Shown one piece after another: positions 1-6,691 of a stretch of DNA of 7,104 nucleotides. This DNA comes from CAZBPZ01 sp964493955. GTDB lineage: Bacteria > Chloroflexota > Dehalococcoidia > Dehalococcoidales > Fen-1064. The stretch is taken from contig CAZBPZ010000078.1 in the NCBI GenBank assembly GCA_964493955.1, forward strand, positions 1 through 7,104, written 5' to 3'. How positions within the stretch are numbered: the stretch's first letter is position 1; each line of letters starts with the position of its first letter. The notes beneath the pieces are model-generated. The model was given only the letters and a program-made list of their open reading frames with translations, had not been told where the DNA came from and did not search any database. The translations under genes were made by a program, and so were the position numbers.

Positions 1-849
1 CCCGTGAGAGGGCACATCTACTTCGACGTGGAGACCGCTATCAAGGATGAAATTGAAGCCCTGGAACGCAGCGGCACCGACCCGCAGCGCCTGGCCAGCC
101 TCCGGCGGAAGTATGACCTGGCCGTCTTCTCGCGGCGCCAGCTCCAGCCGATGCGGCGCTACATGCAGCTGGTCCACCAGGACCCGTACACCTCGCTCAA
201 CCCCCGCATGAAGGTGCGTGACATCGTCGGCGAAGCCATTATCGTGCACCACCTGCTGCCGCGCCGGCAAATCCCGGCCCGCGTGGCCGAGCTCCTGAAC
301 CTGGTGGGCCTTTCCGAACGCTTCCTCAGCCGCTACCCCCACGAGTTCAGCGGTGGCCAGCGCCAGCGGATTGCCATCGCCCGGGCGCTGGCTACCGGGC
401 CACGCTTCATCGTGTTTGACGAGCCGACTTCAGCCCTGGACGTGTCGGTGCAGGCGCAGATACTGGACCTCCTGGGCCAGCTCAAGCAGGAGCAGGACCT
501 TACCTACCTCTACATCACGCACAACCTCACCGTGGCCGAAAGCGTCTGTGATAGGCTGGCAGTAATGTACCTGGGCAAGCTGGTGGAGGTTGGCGACCCG
601 GTAACCATCTTCCAATCACCCTACCACCCTTACTCGCAGGCCCTGGTGGCCGCCACCCCCGTGCCCGACCCCACCCGCCGCCGCGGCCGCATCGTGCTGC
701 CCGGCGAGGTACCCAGCCCCGCCAACCCTCCCCCCGGCTGCCACTTCCACCCCCGCTGCAGCCGCGCCACCGACCAGTGCCGCCAGGCCGAGCCACCCCT
801 CGAGCCCCGCGGTGACCGCCTGGTTGCCTGCTGGCACCCGCTTTCCTAG
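1..849 (+). CDS. Peptide ABC transporter ATP-binding protein, OppF/DppF type (5' partial)
   Basis: This is the cytoplasmic ATPase that would power an oligopeptide/dipeptide importer. The frame is open to base 1, so the start and the Walker A motif lie upstream of the window; the GTG at base 4 is not a credible start. Visible in order are the Q-loop (VHQDPYTSLNP, Gln at 178-180), the ABC signature FSGGQRQR (346-369), Walker B with catalytic Glu (FIVFDEP, 406-426), the D-loop SALD, and the H-loop His (520-522). The C-terminus has the oligo_HPY extension typical of OppD/OppF/DppD/DppF, with Cys residues in CHFHPRC and two further Cys downstream. VHQDP replaces the more usual VFQDP. About 30 extra residues, rich in charged amino acids, sit between the GHIYFD strand and the Q-loop. 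The nucleotide-binding partner, permeases and binding protein are presumably upstream. The family assignment is secure; the substrate is not visible. Confidence 0.95.
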   Translation, partial: PVRGHIYFDVETAIKDEIEALERSGTDPQRLASLRRKYDLAVFSRRQLQPMRRYMQLVHQDPYTSLNPRMKVRDIVGEAIIVHHLLPRRQIPARVAELLNLVGLSERFLSRYPHEFSGGQRQRIAIARALATGPRFIVFDEPTSALDVSVQAQILDLLGQLKQEQDLTYLYITHNLTVAESVCDRLAVMYLGKLVEVGDPVTIFQSPYHPYSQALVAATPVPDPTRRRGRIVLPGEVPSPANPPPGCHFHPRCSRATDQCRQAEPPLEPRGDRLVACWHPLS

Positions 850-867
850 CCGCCCCCTGCCCCAGCC

Positions 868-897
868 TTGACAGCCCCCCGCCGTATCCATTATCTT
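868..897 (+). promoter_or_regulatory. Candidate sigma70-type promoter for the acyl-CoA operon
   Basis: A perfect -35 hexamer TTGACA (868-873) is followed after 18 bases by TATCTT (892-897), which matches the -10 consensus at four of six positions. It lies in the only gap between the transporter gene and the next gene. It would give a leader of roughly 85 bases before the ATG at 991. The spacing is one base longer than ideal and the -10 is weak, so this is a prediction from motif matching only. Confidence 0.45.
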
Positions 898-980
898 CAG
901 AAAACCGGACCACCGGGCACGAGCAAAAAGTGTGCGGCCTTACCACCAGGTCTACGTTGTCGCAAGGCTGCACCCGGACA

Positions 981-988
981 AGGAGGAG
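981..988 (+). promoter_or_regulatory. Ribosome binding site deciding the ATG at 991
   Basis: AGGAGGAG lies immediately upstream of the ATG at 991. The frame is open further upstream to a TTG at 868, but that codon overlaps the candidate -35 element, has no Shine-Dalgarno site, and would add about 41 residues unlike the family. The internal ATG is therefore the start. Confidence 0.85.
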
Positions 989-990
989 CC

Positions 991-2370
991 ATGGCAGGTA
1001 TAACATCCTACGGTGCGTACATCCCCTTCTACCGGCTGGGTAAGGAGACAGCCGGCTGGGGCCTGCCGACCGAGAAACCGGTCTGCAACTTCGACGAAGA
1101 CAGCATCACCATGGCAGTTGCCGCCGGGATGGACTGCATTGACGGGCGTGACCGGGAGGCTGTTGACGGCCTGCTCTTTGCCACCACCACCTCACCCTAC
1201 GTGGAAAAGCAGGGGGCCGCCCTCGTCGCCGCTGCCGTGGACCTCAGACGTGACATCATCACCAACGATGTGACCAACTCGCTCCGGGCCGGCACCCAGG
1301 CCCTGCGGGCCGCCCTTGATTCTGTCAAAGCCGGCTCCGCCAGGCAGGTCATGGTCACCGTGGCCGACTGCCGTACCGGTACGCCCGGCAGCGAGTTTGA
1401 CCGGACTTCCGGTGACGGTGCCGGGGCACTCCTCATCGGCGATGACGATGTCATCGCCAGCATAGTTGACAGCTACTCGGTGTCCGACGAGCTCATGGAC
1501 ATCTGGCGGGCCGAGGGTGATACCCGGGTACGCTCCTGGGAAGACCGCTTCATCCTTCAGACCGGCTACCTGTCAGTCATGCCCGAGGCCGTCCGCGGCC
1601 TGCTCAAGAAGACCGGCCTGAGTGTCGGGGAGATTGACCGGGCGGTGCTCTACGGCCCGAACCCGCGGCGGCACCAGGAGATGTGGCGCCAGCTCGGCTT
1701 CCAGCCGGAGCAGGTGCAGGACCCCCTCTTCGGCAGCATGGGCAACACCGGCTCGGCCTATCCCATCATGCTGCTCATCGCCGCCCTGGAAGAGGCCAGG
1801 CCGGGGCAGAAAATCCTGCTCGCCAGCTACGGCGACGGGGCCGATGCCATTCTCCTCGAGACAACCGACAAAATAGCCAGCTTCAACGGCAAGCGGGGCA
1901 TCAAGGGGAACCTGGAGAAGAAACGCATCCGCAAGAGCCGCGGTATCCGCGGGGCCGAGCTGCAGGGGCTGAACGGGGCGGGACCCTCGGTCTCGGCCCG
2001 GTGGCGTGAGCGCGACGCCATCGACCGCCTCCACGGCAGCAAGTGCCTGAGCTGCGGCCTCGTCCAGTACCCGCCGCAGCGCATCTGCACGCGCTGCCAT
2101 GCCAAGGACCAGTGGGAAACGGTGCGCCTCTCCGACAAGAAAGGCAAGATTTTCACCTTCTCGCTGGACTACCTCGTGCCCGGTATCGACCAGCCGCTGG
2201 CCATCACGATTATTGACTTCGAAGGTGGCGGCCGCGGCCTGTTCATGATGACCGACCGCGAGATTGAGGACGTCCAGTGTGAAAAGCCGGTGGAGATGAG
2301 CTTCCGCAAGCTCCGCTCGTCCGGCGGGGTGCACAACTACTACTGGAAGGCCATCCCGCGGCGCTTCTAA
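991..2370 (+). CDS. HMG-CoA synthase-like protein fused to a zinc-ribbon/OB-fold (DUF35) domain
   Basis: The protein has 459 residues in two parts. Residues 1 to about 310 form a thiolase-superfamily HMG-CoA-synthase-like fold: the start AGITSYGAYIP, SGDGAGALLIG, the conserved GNTGSA (251-256) and SYGDGADAILL. After a basic linker, residues about 340-455 form a rubredoxin-like zinc ribbon (Cys352, Cys355, Cys366, Cys369; CxxC-x10-CxxC) and an OB-fold of the DUF35/ChsH2/BbsA type, which in known systems bridges acyl-CoA enzymes. By manual alignment the three HMG-CoA synthase catalytic positions are changed: Glu to Thr66, Cys to Leu98 (SLRAGT in place of CKAGT or CYGGT), and His to Tyr221 (LYGPN in place of FHxPN/HxP). 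Genuine HMG-CoA synthase activity is therefore doubtful. The thiolase gene follows after 37 bases, and in archaea thiolase, DUF35 and HMG-CoA synthase form one complex. I infer a partner or scaffold of the thiolase, or an enzyme of altered chemistry. Domain assignment is secure; reaction unknown. Confidence 0.88.
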   Translation: MAGITSYGAYIPFYRLGKETAGWGLPTEKPVCNFDEDSITMAVAAGMDCIDGRDREAVDGLLFATTTSPYVEKQGAALVAAAVDLRRDIITNDVTNSLRAGTQALRAALDSVKAGSARQVMVTVADCRTGTPGSEFDRTSGDGAGALLIGDDDVIASIVDSYSVSDELMDIWRAEGDTRVRSWEDRFILQTGYLSVMPEAVRGLLKKTGLSVGEIDRAVLYGPNPRRHQEMWRQLGFQPEQVQDPLFGSMGNTGSAYPIMLLIAALEEARPGQKILLASYGDGADAILLETTDKIASFNGKRGIKGNLEKKRIRKSRGIRGAELQGLNGAGPSVSARWRERDAIDRLHGSKCLSCGLVQYPPQRICTRCHAKDQWETVRLSDKKGKIFTFSLDYLVPGIDQPLAITIIDFEGGGRGLFMMTDREIEDVQCEKPVEMSFRKLRSSGGVHNYYWKAIPRRF

Positions 2371-2407
2371 GAGAGGAAACACCCAACTACACAGGGAGGC
2401 AAGGAAA

Positions 2408-3586
2408 ATGCAGAGCATCAAGGACAGAGTCGCCATCGTCGGCATGGGGTGCTCCAAGTTCGGCGAGCGCTGGGACACCGGCACCGAGGACCTGCTGGTG
2501 GAGTCCACCTCGGAGGCGTTTGAGGACGCCGGCATCACCGTCGACGATATCCAGGCCGCCTGGCTCGGCACCCAGAACCAGATGTCAGGCCAGGTCCTGG
2601 CCGAGGCGATTAAGACGGAGTACATCCCCATCACCCGTGTTGAGAACTTCTGTGCCACCGGCACCGATGCCATCATGAACGCCTGCTTCGCCGTGGCCGC
2701 CGGCGTTTATGACATCGTCCTCGTGGCCGGCGTGGAGAAGCTCAAGGACTCCGGGGTCGGCTTCCTCACCGGTGGCGGGGGACAGCCTTCCGCCCAGATT
2801 GCCCCGGGGGTACCACCCCCGGCCCAGTTCGCCCTGGCCGCCAACCGCTACTTCTACCAGTACGGGCTGAGCTACGAAGAGGGCAAGCACATGCTGGCCC
2901 TGATTGCCGTCAAGAACCACCACAACGGCTCGCTCAACCCCAAGGCCCACTTCCAGCGCGAGATAACGGTGGAGCAGGCCATCAACGCCCCGATACAGGC
3001 CTTCCCGCTGGGGCTGTACGACTGCTGCGGGGTCAGCGACGGCTCGGCCGCCGCCATCATCACCCGACCCGAAATCGCCAAAACAATGCGGGACGACTAC
3101 ATCGTGGTGAAGGGGCTGGGGCTCGGGGTGGGCGGCCAGCAGGGCAGCCTGCGCGACTATTACGACTTCACCCACTTCCCGGAGTCAGTGGCCGCCTCAC
3201 GGATGGCCTACGAGCAGGCCGGCGTCACGGACCCGCGCCAGGAGATAGACGTCTGCGAGGTGCACGACTGCTTCTCCATCACCGAGGCCATCACCATGGA
3301 GGACCTTGGCTTCAGCCCCAGGGGCAAGGTCCGCGCCGATATTGAGAGCGGCTTCTTCACCCTGGAAGGCAAAGGCCCCAAGATAAACACCGACGGCGGC
3401 CTGAAGTGCTTCGGACACCCCATCGGGGCCAGCGGCATCCGCATGATATACGAGGTCTACAAGCAGCTCCAGGGCAAGGCTGACAGGCGCCAGGTCAAGG
3501 ACGTGCGGCTGGGCATGACCCACAACCTGGGCGGCCGGCCCGGTTCCTTTACCGGGGCCGTCTCAATCTGGGGCCTGCCGGAATAG
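2408..3586 (+). CDS. Thiolase family protein, SCP2/SCPx (lipid-transfer) type
   Basis: A full-length thiolase of 392 residues. It would catalyse CoA-dependent cleavage of a 3-oxoacyl-CoA, the reverse Claisen condensation, or an aldol-type cleavage like that of Ltp2 relatives. The nucleophile Cys82 lies in VENFCATGTDA. The HDCF motif characteristic of SCP2-type thiolases is at residues 286-289 (HDCFSITEA), and His337 lies in the GHPIGASG loop. The C-terminal loop is HNLGGRPGS (from 372), without the CxG cysteine of classical FadA-like thiolases, as is usual for this branch. The start is supported by AGGGAGG at 2393-2399, eight bases before the ATG. Thiolases of this branch often work with a DUF35 protein (BbsA with BbsB, ChsH2 with Ltp2, the archaeal thiolase complex). 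Here that domain is fused to the preceding gene product, which makes a complex likely. Steroid, branched-chain, aromatic or plain fatty acyl substrates are all possible. Confidence 0.92.
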   Translation: MQSIKDRVAIVGMGCSKFGERWDTGTEDLLVESTSEAFEDAGITVDDIQAAWLGTQNQMSGQVLAEAIKTEYIPITRVENFCATGTDAIMNACFAVAAGVYDIVLVAGVEKLKDSGVGFLTGGGGQPSAQIAPGVPPPAQFALAANRYFYQYGLSYEEGKHMLALIAVKNHHNGSLNPKAHFQREITVEQAINAPIQAFPLGLYDCCGVSDGSAAAIITRPEIAKTMRDDYIVVKGLGLGVGGQQGSLRDYYDFTHFPESVAASRMAYEQAGVTDPRQEIDVCEVHDCFSITEAITMEDLGFSPRGKVRADIESGFFTLEGKGPKINTDGGLKCFGHPIGASGIRMIYEVYKQLQGKADRRQVKDVRLGMTHNLGGRPGSFTGAVSIWGLPE

Positions 3587-3680
3587 CCCCACCGCCGCCA
3601 CAGACCACGAAGAGACCGGCCGCCGCGACGGGGCCAGGCCCGGCCTCAACCGGTGGGACCGGGGGGCGAAGTGTGCCCAC

Positions 3681-3688
3681 AGGGAGGA
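3681..3688 (+). promoter_or_regulatory. Ribosome binding site deciding the ATG at 3697
   Basis: AGGGAGGA sits eight bases before the ATG at 3697. A GTG at 3673 is in frame, but the Shine-Dalgarno sequence lies downstream of it, so GTG would place the site inside the coding region. The protein starting MDFSYTPEEEAF matches the usual acyl-CoA dehydrogenase N-terminus. Confidence 0.85.
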
Positions 3689-3696
3689 AGCAGGCC

Positions 3697-4887
3697 ATGG
3701 ACTTTTCTTACACACCGGAGGAAGAAGCCTTCCGCCAGCGGCTGCGTGACTGGCTGGCGGACAACATGAAGGAGCTGCCGGAGTGGTGGGGCCGCCGCGA
3801 TATCCCCGGGCCGGAAATAGACTCGGACGAGTACCACCAGTTCAGCATCTGGTGGCACCGCAAGCTCTACCAGGCCGGCTTCGTGGGCATCACCTGGCCC
3901 AGGGAGTACGGCGGCCAGGGCCGCCCGCTGATGGAGCAGGTCATCTTCTACGAGGAAATCGCCCGGCACCGCGCCCCCGGCCTGGCCAACACCCACGGCA
4001 TCGGCTGGTGCGGCCCGGCCATCCTCGCCCACGGCACCGAGGCCCAGAAAAAACGCTTCATCCCCAAGATACTGAGCGCCGAAGAGATATGGTGCACCTT
4101 CTACTCCGAGCCGGAGGCGGGCTCGGACATGGCCAACGTGCAGACCCGGGCCGTTGAGGACGGGGACTACTTCGTGGTCAATGGCCAGAAGGTCTGGAGC
4201 AGCGGTGCCCACCGGGCCGACTGGGCGGTGCTGCTCGTCAGGACCGACCCCGAGGCCCGCAAGCACCGTGCCCTGAGCTACCTGATGGTGGACATGAAGA
4301 CACCGGGTATCACGGTGCGCCCGCTGCGCAACATCACCGGCACGGCCGAGTTCAACGAGACCTTCTTTGACAACGTGCGTGTGCCCAAGGACCAGCTCAT
4401 CGGCGAGAAGAACATGGGCTGGTACGTGGCGGCCGGTGCTCTGGAGTACGAGCGCTCCAGCGCCGGGGCCGCCATTGCCCGCGAGAACAGCCTCAGGGAC
4501 CTCATCCTGCTCGCCCGCGAAATGGGGCGCAACCAGGACCCCATCGTACGCCAGCGGCTGGCCCAGCTCTACATCGAGGCCGGCATCCTCAAGTACCTGG
4601 CCCTGCGCGGCCTGACACACGAGCTCCGGCACGGCCGGCCCGGCCCGCAGGGGGCCATGGGAAGCGTCTTCAGCATGGAGTTCAACCAGCGCCTGCAGGA
4701 CTTCGCCATGTACCTCCAGGGGCCGTACAGCAACCTGGTGCGTGGTTCCAAGCACGCCGTGGAGCACGGGCGCTGGCAGTACGGCTTCCTCAGGTCACGT
4801 GGCAACACCATCGAGACCGGCACCTCCGAGATAAAGCGCAATATCATTGCCCAGCGGGTGCTGGGCCTGCCCCGGTGGACCACCTAG
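3697..4887 (+). CDS. Acyl-CoA dehydrogenase, probable catalytic (alpha) subunit of a heteromer
   Basis: A flavoprotein of 396 residues that would oxidise acyl-CoA to trans-2-enoyl-CoA and pass electrons to ETF. The helical N-domain (MDFSYTPEEEAFR onward) is followed by the beta-domain loop FYSEPEAGSDMANVQ (135-149), then VVNGQKVWSSGA. The C-domain ends TIETGTSEIKRN and RVLGLPR. Manual alignment puts Thr374 at the MCAD Glu376 position, with Glu373 next to it. Glu252 in LEYERSS aligns with the helix-G catalytic Glu of isovaleryl- and long-chain acyl-CoA dehydrogenases and is the likelier base. The usual RxQFG FAD-binding segment is absent; the corresponding stretch reads VRQRLAQLYIE. This pattern is familiar from alpha subunits of FadE26/FadE28-like heteromeric dehydrogenases. 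The stop TAG overlaps the ribosome binding site of the next dehydrogenase gene, and the gene lies 110 bases after the thiolase gene. The substrate could be a steroid-like side chain or another bulky acyl-CoA. Confidence 0.93.
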   Translation: MDFSYTPEEEAFRQRLRDWLADNMKELPEWWGRRDIPGPEIDSDEYHQFSIWWHRKLYQAGFVGITWPREYGGQGRPLMEQVIFYEEIARHRAPGLANTHGIGWCGPAILAHGTEAQKKRFIPKILSAEEIWCTFYSEPEAGSDMANVQTRAVEDGDYFVVNGQKVWSSGAHRADWAVLLVRTDPEARKHRALSYLMVDMKTPGITVRPLRNITGTAEFNETFFDNVRVPKDQLIGEKNMGWYVAAGALEYERSSAGAAIARENSLRDLILLAREMGRNQDPIVRQRLAQLYIEAGILKYLALRGLTHELRHGRPGPQGAMGSVFSMEFNQRLQDFAMYLQGPYSNLVRGSKHAVEHGRWQYGFLRSRGNTIETGTSEIKRNIIAQRVLGLPRWTT

Positions 4888-4890
4888 GAG
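4886..4890 (+). promoter_or_regulatory. Ribosome binding site overlapping the preceding stop codon
   Basis: AGGAG shares its first two bases with the TAG stop of the upstream dehydrogenase gene and lies seven bases before the ATG at 4898. An ATG at 4847 is in frame but lies inside the upstream gene with no such site. The overlap points to translational coupling of the two dehydrogenase subunits. Confidence 0.82.
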
Positions 4891-4897
4891 AAAGGTG

Positions 4898-6025
4898 ATG
4901 GACTTCGAACTGGGTGAAGAACAGGTCATGCTCAAGACATCAGCCCGGGACTTCCTGGAGAAGGAGTGCCCCCGGAAGCTGGTGCGGGAAATGATGGACG
5001 ACGAGAAGGGCTACTCCCCGGAGCTCTGGCAGAAGATGGCCCGGCTCGGCTGGCAGGGGCTCGTCTTCCCCGAAGAATACGGCGGCAGTGGCAGTACCTT
5101 CCTTGACCTGGCCGTGCTGCTCGAGGAAATGGGGCGCGCCCTGGTCCCCGGCCCCTTCTTCGCCACGGTGGTGCTGGCCGGGCGCCTGCTCCTGGCCGCC
5201 GCCAGCCAGGAGCAGAAGCAGCGCTACCTGCCCGGCATCGCCCGCGGCGATACCATCATGACACTGGCACACGCCGAGGCCGGGGGTGGCCTCGAGGCCA
5301 CCGACGTGCAGGTACGCGCCACCGCCCGCAACGGCGGCTACACCATCAACGGCACCAAGCTGTTCGTCCCCTGCGCCCACGTAGCCCACCACCTGATAGT
5401 CAGCGCCCGCACCGGGGACAGCGCCGAAGACATAACCCTCTTCCTGGTTGATGCCGGCACCGAGGGCACGGGCATTGAAGTGCTGAAGACACTGACCGGC
5501 CACAAGCTCTGCGAGGTAACCTTCAGCAATGTCAACGTGCCGCCGGAAAATATCATCGGGAAGCTCAACCAGGGGTGGCCCCGGCTGAGCAACCTCCTGG
5601 CTGAGGCCGCCATCGCCGAAAGTGCCTGGATGGTAGGTGGCGCCCAGTGGGTGCTGGAAACGTCGGTTGAATACGCCCGGGAGCGGGTGCAGTTTGGCCG
5701 CCCCATCGGCAGTTTCCAGGCCATCCAGCACAAGCTGGCCAACATGGCGGTGGCGGTGGAGGGGGCCACGGCCTTCGTGTACTACGCCGCCTGGACCGTC
5801 AGTGAAGACGACCCGGACAAGATGCTGGCCGCCTCGGTGGCCAAGGCCTGGTGCAGCGACACCTACCTGCAGGCAGCCTACGACGGCATCCAGGTACACG
5901 GCGGCATCGGCTTCACCTGGGACCACGACATGCACCTCTACCTCAAGCAGGCCCGGCAGTCCCAGGTGGCCTACGGCGACGCCGACTACCACCGCGAGAA
6001 AGTGGCGCAACTGCTGGATGTTTAA
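4898..6025 (+). CDS. Acyl-CoA dehydrogenase, probable FAD-contributing (beta) subunit of a heteromer
   Basis: A 375-residue acyl-CoA dehydrogenase paralogue, clearly different from the upstream one. It shows MDFELGEEQVML, FPEEYGGSGSTFLDL, GGGLEATDVQVRA and INGTKLFVP. It also keeps the canonical FAD-binding segment RVQFGRPIGSFQAIQHKLA (from Arg263) and VHGGIGFTWDHDMHLYLKQA (333-352). By manual alignment the catalytic Glu is missing at both known positions: Ala237 stands at the helix-G site, and the C-terminal segment (KQARQSQVAYGD) lacks the EGT motif. The beta-domain loop reads AHAEAGGGLEA in place of the common TEPxAGSD. Such sequences resemble the non-catalytic partner of alpha2beta2 dehydrogenases (ChsE4-ChsE5, FadE28-FadE29 type). 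The 10-base spacing and overlapping ribosome binding site support co-production with the upstream subunit. Family membership is sure; the beta role is inferred. Confidence 0.92.
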   Translation: MDFELGEEQVMLKTSARDFLEKECPRKLVREMMDDEKGYSPELWQKMARLGWQGLVFPEEYGGSGSTFLDLAVLLEEMGRALVPGPFFATVVLAGRLLLAAASQEQKQRYLPGIARGDTIMTLAHAEAGGGLEATDVQVRATARNGGYTINGTKLFVPCAHVAHHLIVSARTGDSAEDITLFLVDAGTEGTGIEVLKTLTGHKLCEVTFSNVNVPPENIIGKLNQGWPRLSNLLAEAAIAESAWMVGGAQWVLETSVEYARERVQFGRPIGSFQAIQHKLANMAVAVEGATAFVYYAAWTVSEDDPDKMLAASVAKAWCSDTYLQAAYDGIQVHGGIGFTWDHDMHLYLKQARQSQVAYGDADYHREKVAQLLDV

Positions 6026-6114
6026 CCAGCCCCGGCGGCCGCCACCTGATGCGACTGGCTATGACCCCTCCTCCTGAACCGGACGCTTAAACAAACACCA
6101 GCCGCAGCGGCCGG

Positions 6115-6130
6115 CCACCCCACCGGGTGG
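6115..6130. repeat. Small inverted repeat after the acyl-CoA operon
   Basis: CCACCC (6115-6120) and GGGTGG (6125-6130) form a perfect six-base-pair stem with a four-base loop, 90 bases after the last dehydrogenase gene. No T-run follows on the + strand, so a terminator role is uncertain. It could be a simple 3'-end stabilising hairpin or chance in G+C-rich DNA. Confidence 0.3.
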
Positions 6131-6145
6131 TAAGCGCCACCCTCA

Positions 6146-6190
6146 ATGAAAAGCCCCCGGGCAGGCAGACTCACCGCCACCTGCCCGGGG
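6146..6190 (-). terminator. Intrinsic terminator of the - strand gene, possibly bidirectional
   Basis: CCCCGGGCAGG (6155-6165) and CCTGCCCGGGG (6180-6190) form a perfect 11-base-pair, very G+C-rich stem with a 14-base loop. Read on the - strand, the stem is followed by GCTTTTCATT (T4 at 6149-6152), the layout of a rho-independent terminator, about 60 bases after the stop at 6251. The T-run is short. On the + strand no T-run follows, but the hairpin could also hinder read-through from the acyl-CoA operon, which converges on it. Confidence 0.6.
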
Positions 6191-6250
6191 TGATAGACCC
6201 AACAACCCCCGGCCGCGGCCGCGCCTGACGGCACGCAGCGGCCCGGGGCC

Positions 6251-6673
6251 CTAGCTGTGGACCCGGTAGCGCAGGCCACGCCCGCGGCCGCTCGTCTCAA
6301 GCTGAGCGGCATTGACGAGCCGGGTCAGCCCGGCCCGGACAGCACGCATCGTAAAGGACAGGCCCTTACCTGCCAGGTAGTTACGCACTTCCCCGATGGT
6401 ATGCGGCTCCGCGAAGAAGCCATCGCTCACGCCCTGGCGCAGCGCCTCGATGCAGGTGGCCGGCTTTACCTCCACCTCACGGGCAGGCCGGCCCCGCTTC
6501 CGTGCACCGGTTTTACGGCCAGCACGCTCAACTGCCGGGGCGGCCGCAGCCGTGCCCATCAGCCCCTTAATGGCTGCTCCGTACTTTTTCAGGTTACCAC
6601 TGACAAAGTCCAGCGGGCCTTCAAATTCGATGATACCTTCCTTGGTGTTAATTACCACCCTCGCTCTTTCCAT
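6251..6673 (-). CDS. Unrecognised small protein with AT-hook-like motif and winged-helix-like C-terminus
   Basis: A 140-residue protein I do not recognise. Residues 4-32 (VVINTKEGIIEFEGP and onward) read as a beta-hairpin followed by a helix. Residues 41-70 form an Ala-rich then strongly basic linker with RKRGRP (58-63), the core of an AT-hook minor-groove-binding motif. Residues 72-138 look like a helix-turn-helix or winged-helix unit: helix CIEALRQGVSD, then HTIGEVRNYLAGKG, SFTMRAVRAGLTRLVNAAQL, and a basic wing SGRGRGLRYRV. There is no signal peptide or membrane segment, so it is probably cytoplasmic. The ATG is preceded by AGGAGAGGAG. The gene stands alone on the - strand, convergent with the acyl-CoA operon, with its own AT-rich promoter region and a terminator. 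A DNA-binding regulator or small nucleoid protein is the natural inference, but no function is established. The basic linker could merely be a flexible tether. Confidence 0.72.
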   Translation of the reverse strand: MERARVVINTKEGIIEFEGPLDFVSGNLKKYGAAIKGLMGTAAAAPAVERAGRKTGARKRGRPAREVEVKPATCIEALRQGVSDGFFAEPHTIGEVRNYLAGKGLSFTMRAVRAGLTRLVNAAQLETSGRGRGLRYRVHS

Positions 6674-6676
6674 TCA

Positions 6677-6686
6677 CTCCTCTCCT
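6677..6686 (-). promoter_or_regulatory. Ribosome binding site of the - strand gene
   Basis: On the - strand AGGAGAGGAG precedes the ATG at 6673-6671. The first AGGAG (6682-6686) ends eight bases from the start codon, an optimal distance, and the second GGAG is three bases from it. This supports both the start and the strand of the gene against the open frame on the opposite strand. Confidence 0.8.
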
Positions 6687-6691
6687 TATTG

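Noticed and set aside
1573..2676. Long open frame (about 367 codons) on the - strand
   Set aside because: It lies antisense to the fusion protein and thiolase genes, has no family motif, and spans the junction of two well-supported genes. High G+C codon use on the + strand removes stops from this frame.
3615..3654. Inverted repeats (ACCGG/CCGGT, GGCCG/CGGCC) between the thiolase and dehydrogenase genes
   Set aside because: The arms are only five bases in very G+C-rich sequence and no T-run follows, so I do not call a terminator or attenuator. The 110-base gap still allows co-transcription.
3646..4767. Long open frame (about 373 codons) on the - strand
   Set aside because: It is antisense to the first acyl-CoA dehydrogenase and its composition is a Gly/Ala/Val/His-rich shadow with no recognisable domain.
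4940..6010. Long open frame (about 356 codons) on the - strand
   Set aside because: It is antisense to the second acyl-CoA dehydrogenase, with repetitive Gly/Val/His-rich translation and no start signal.
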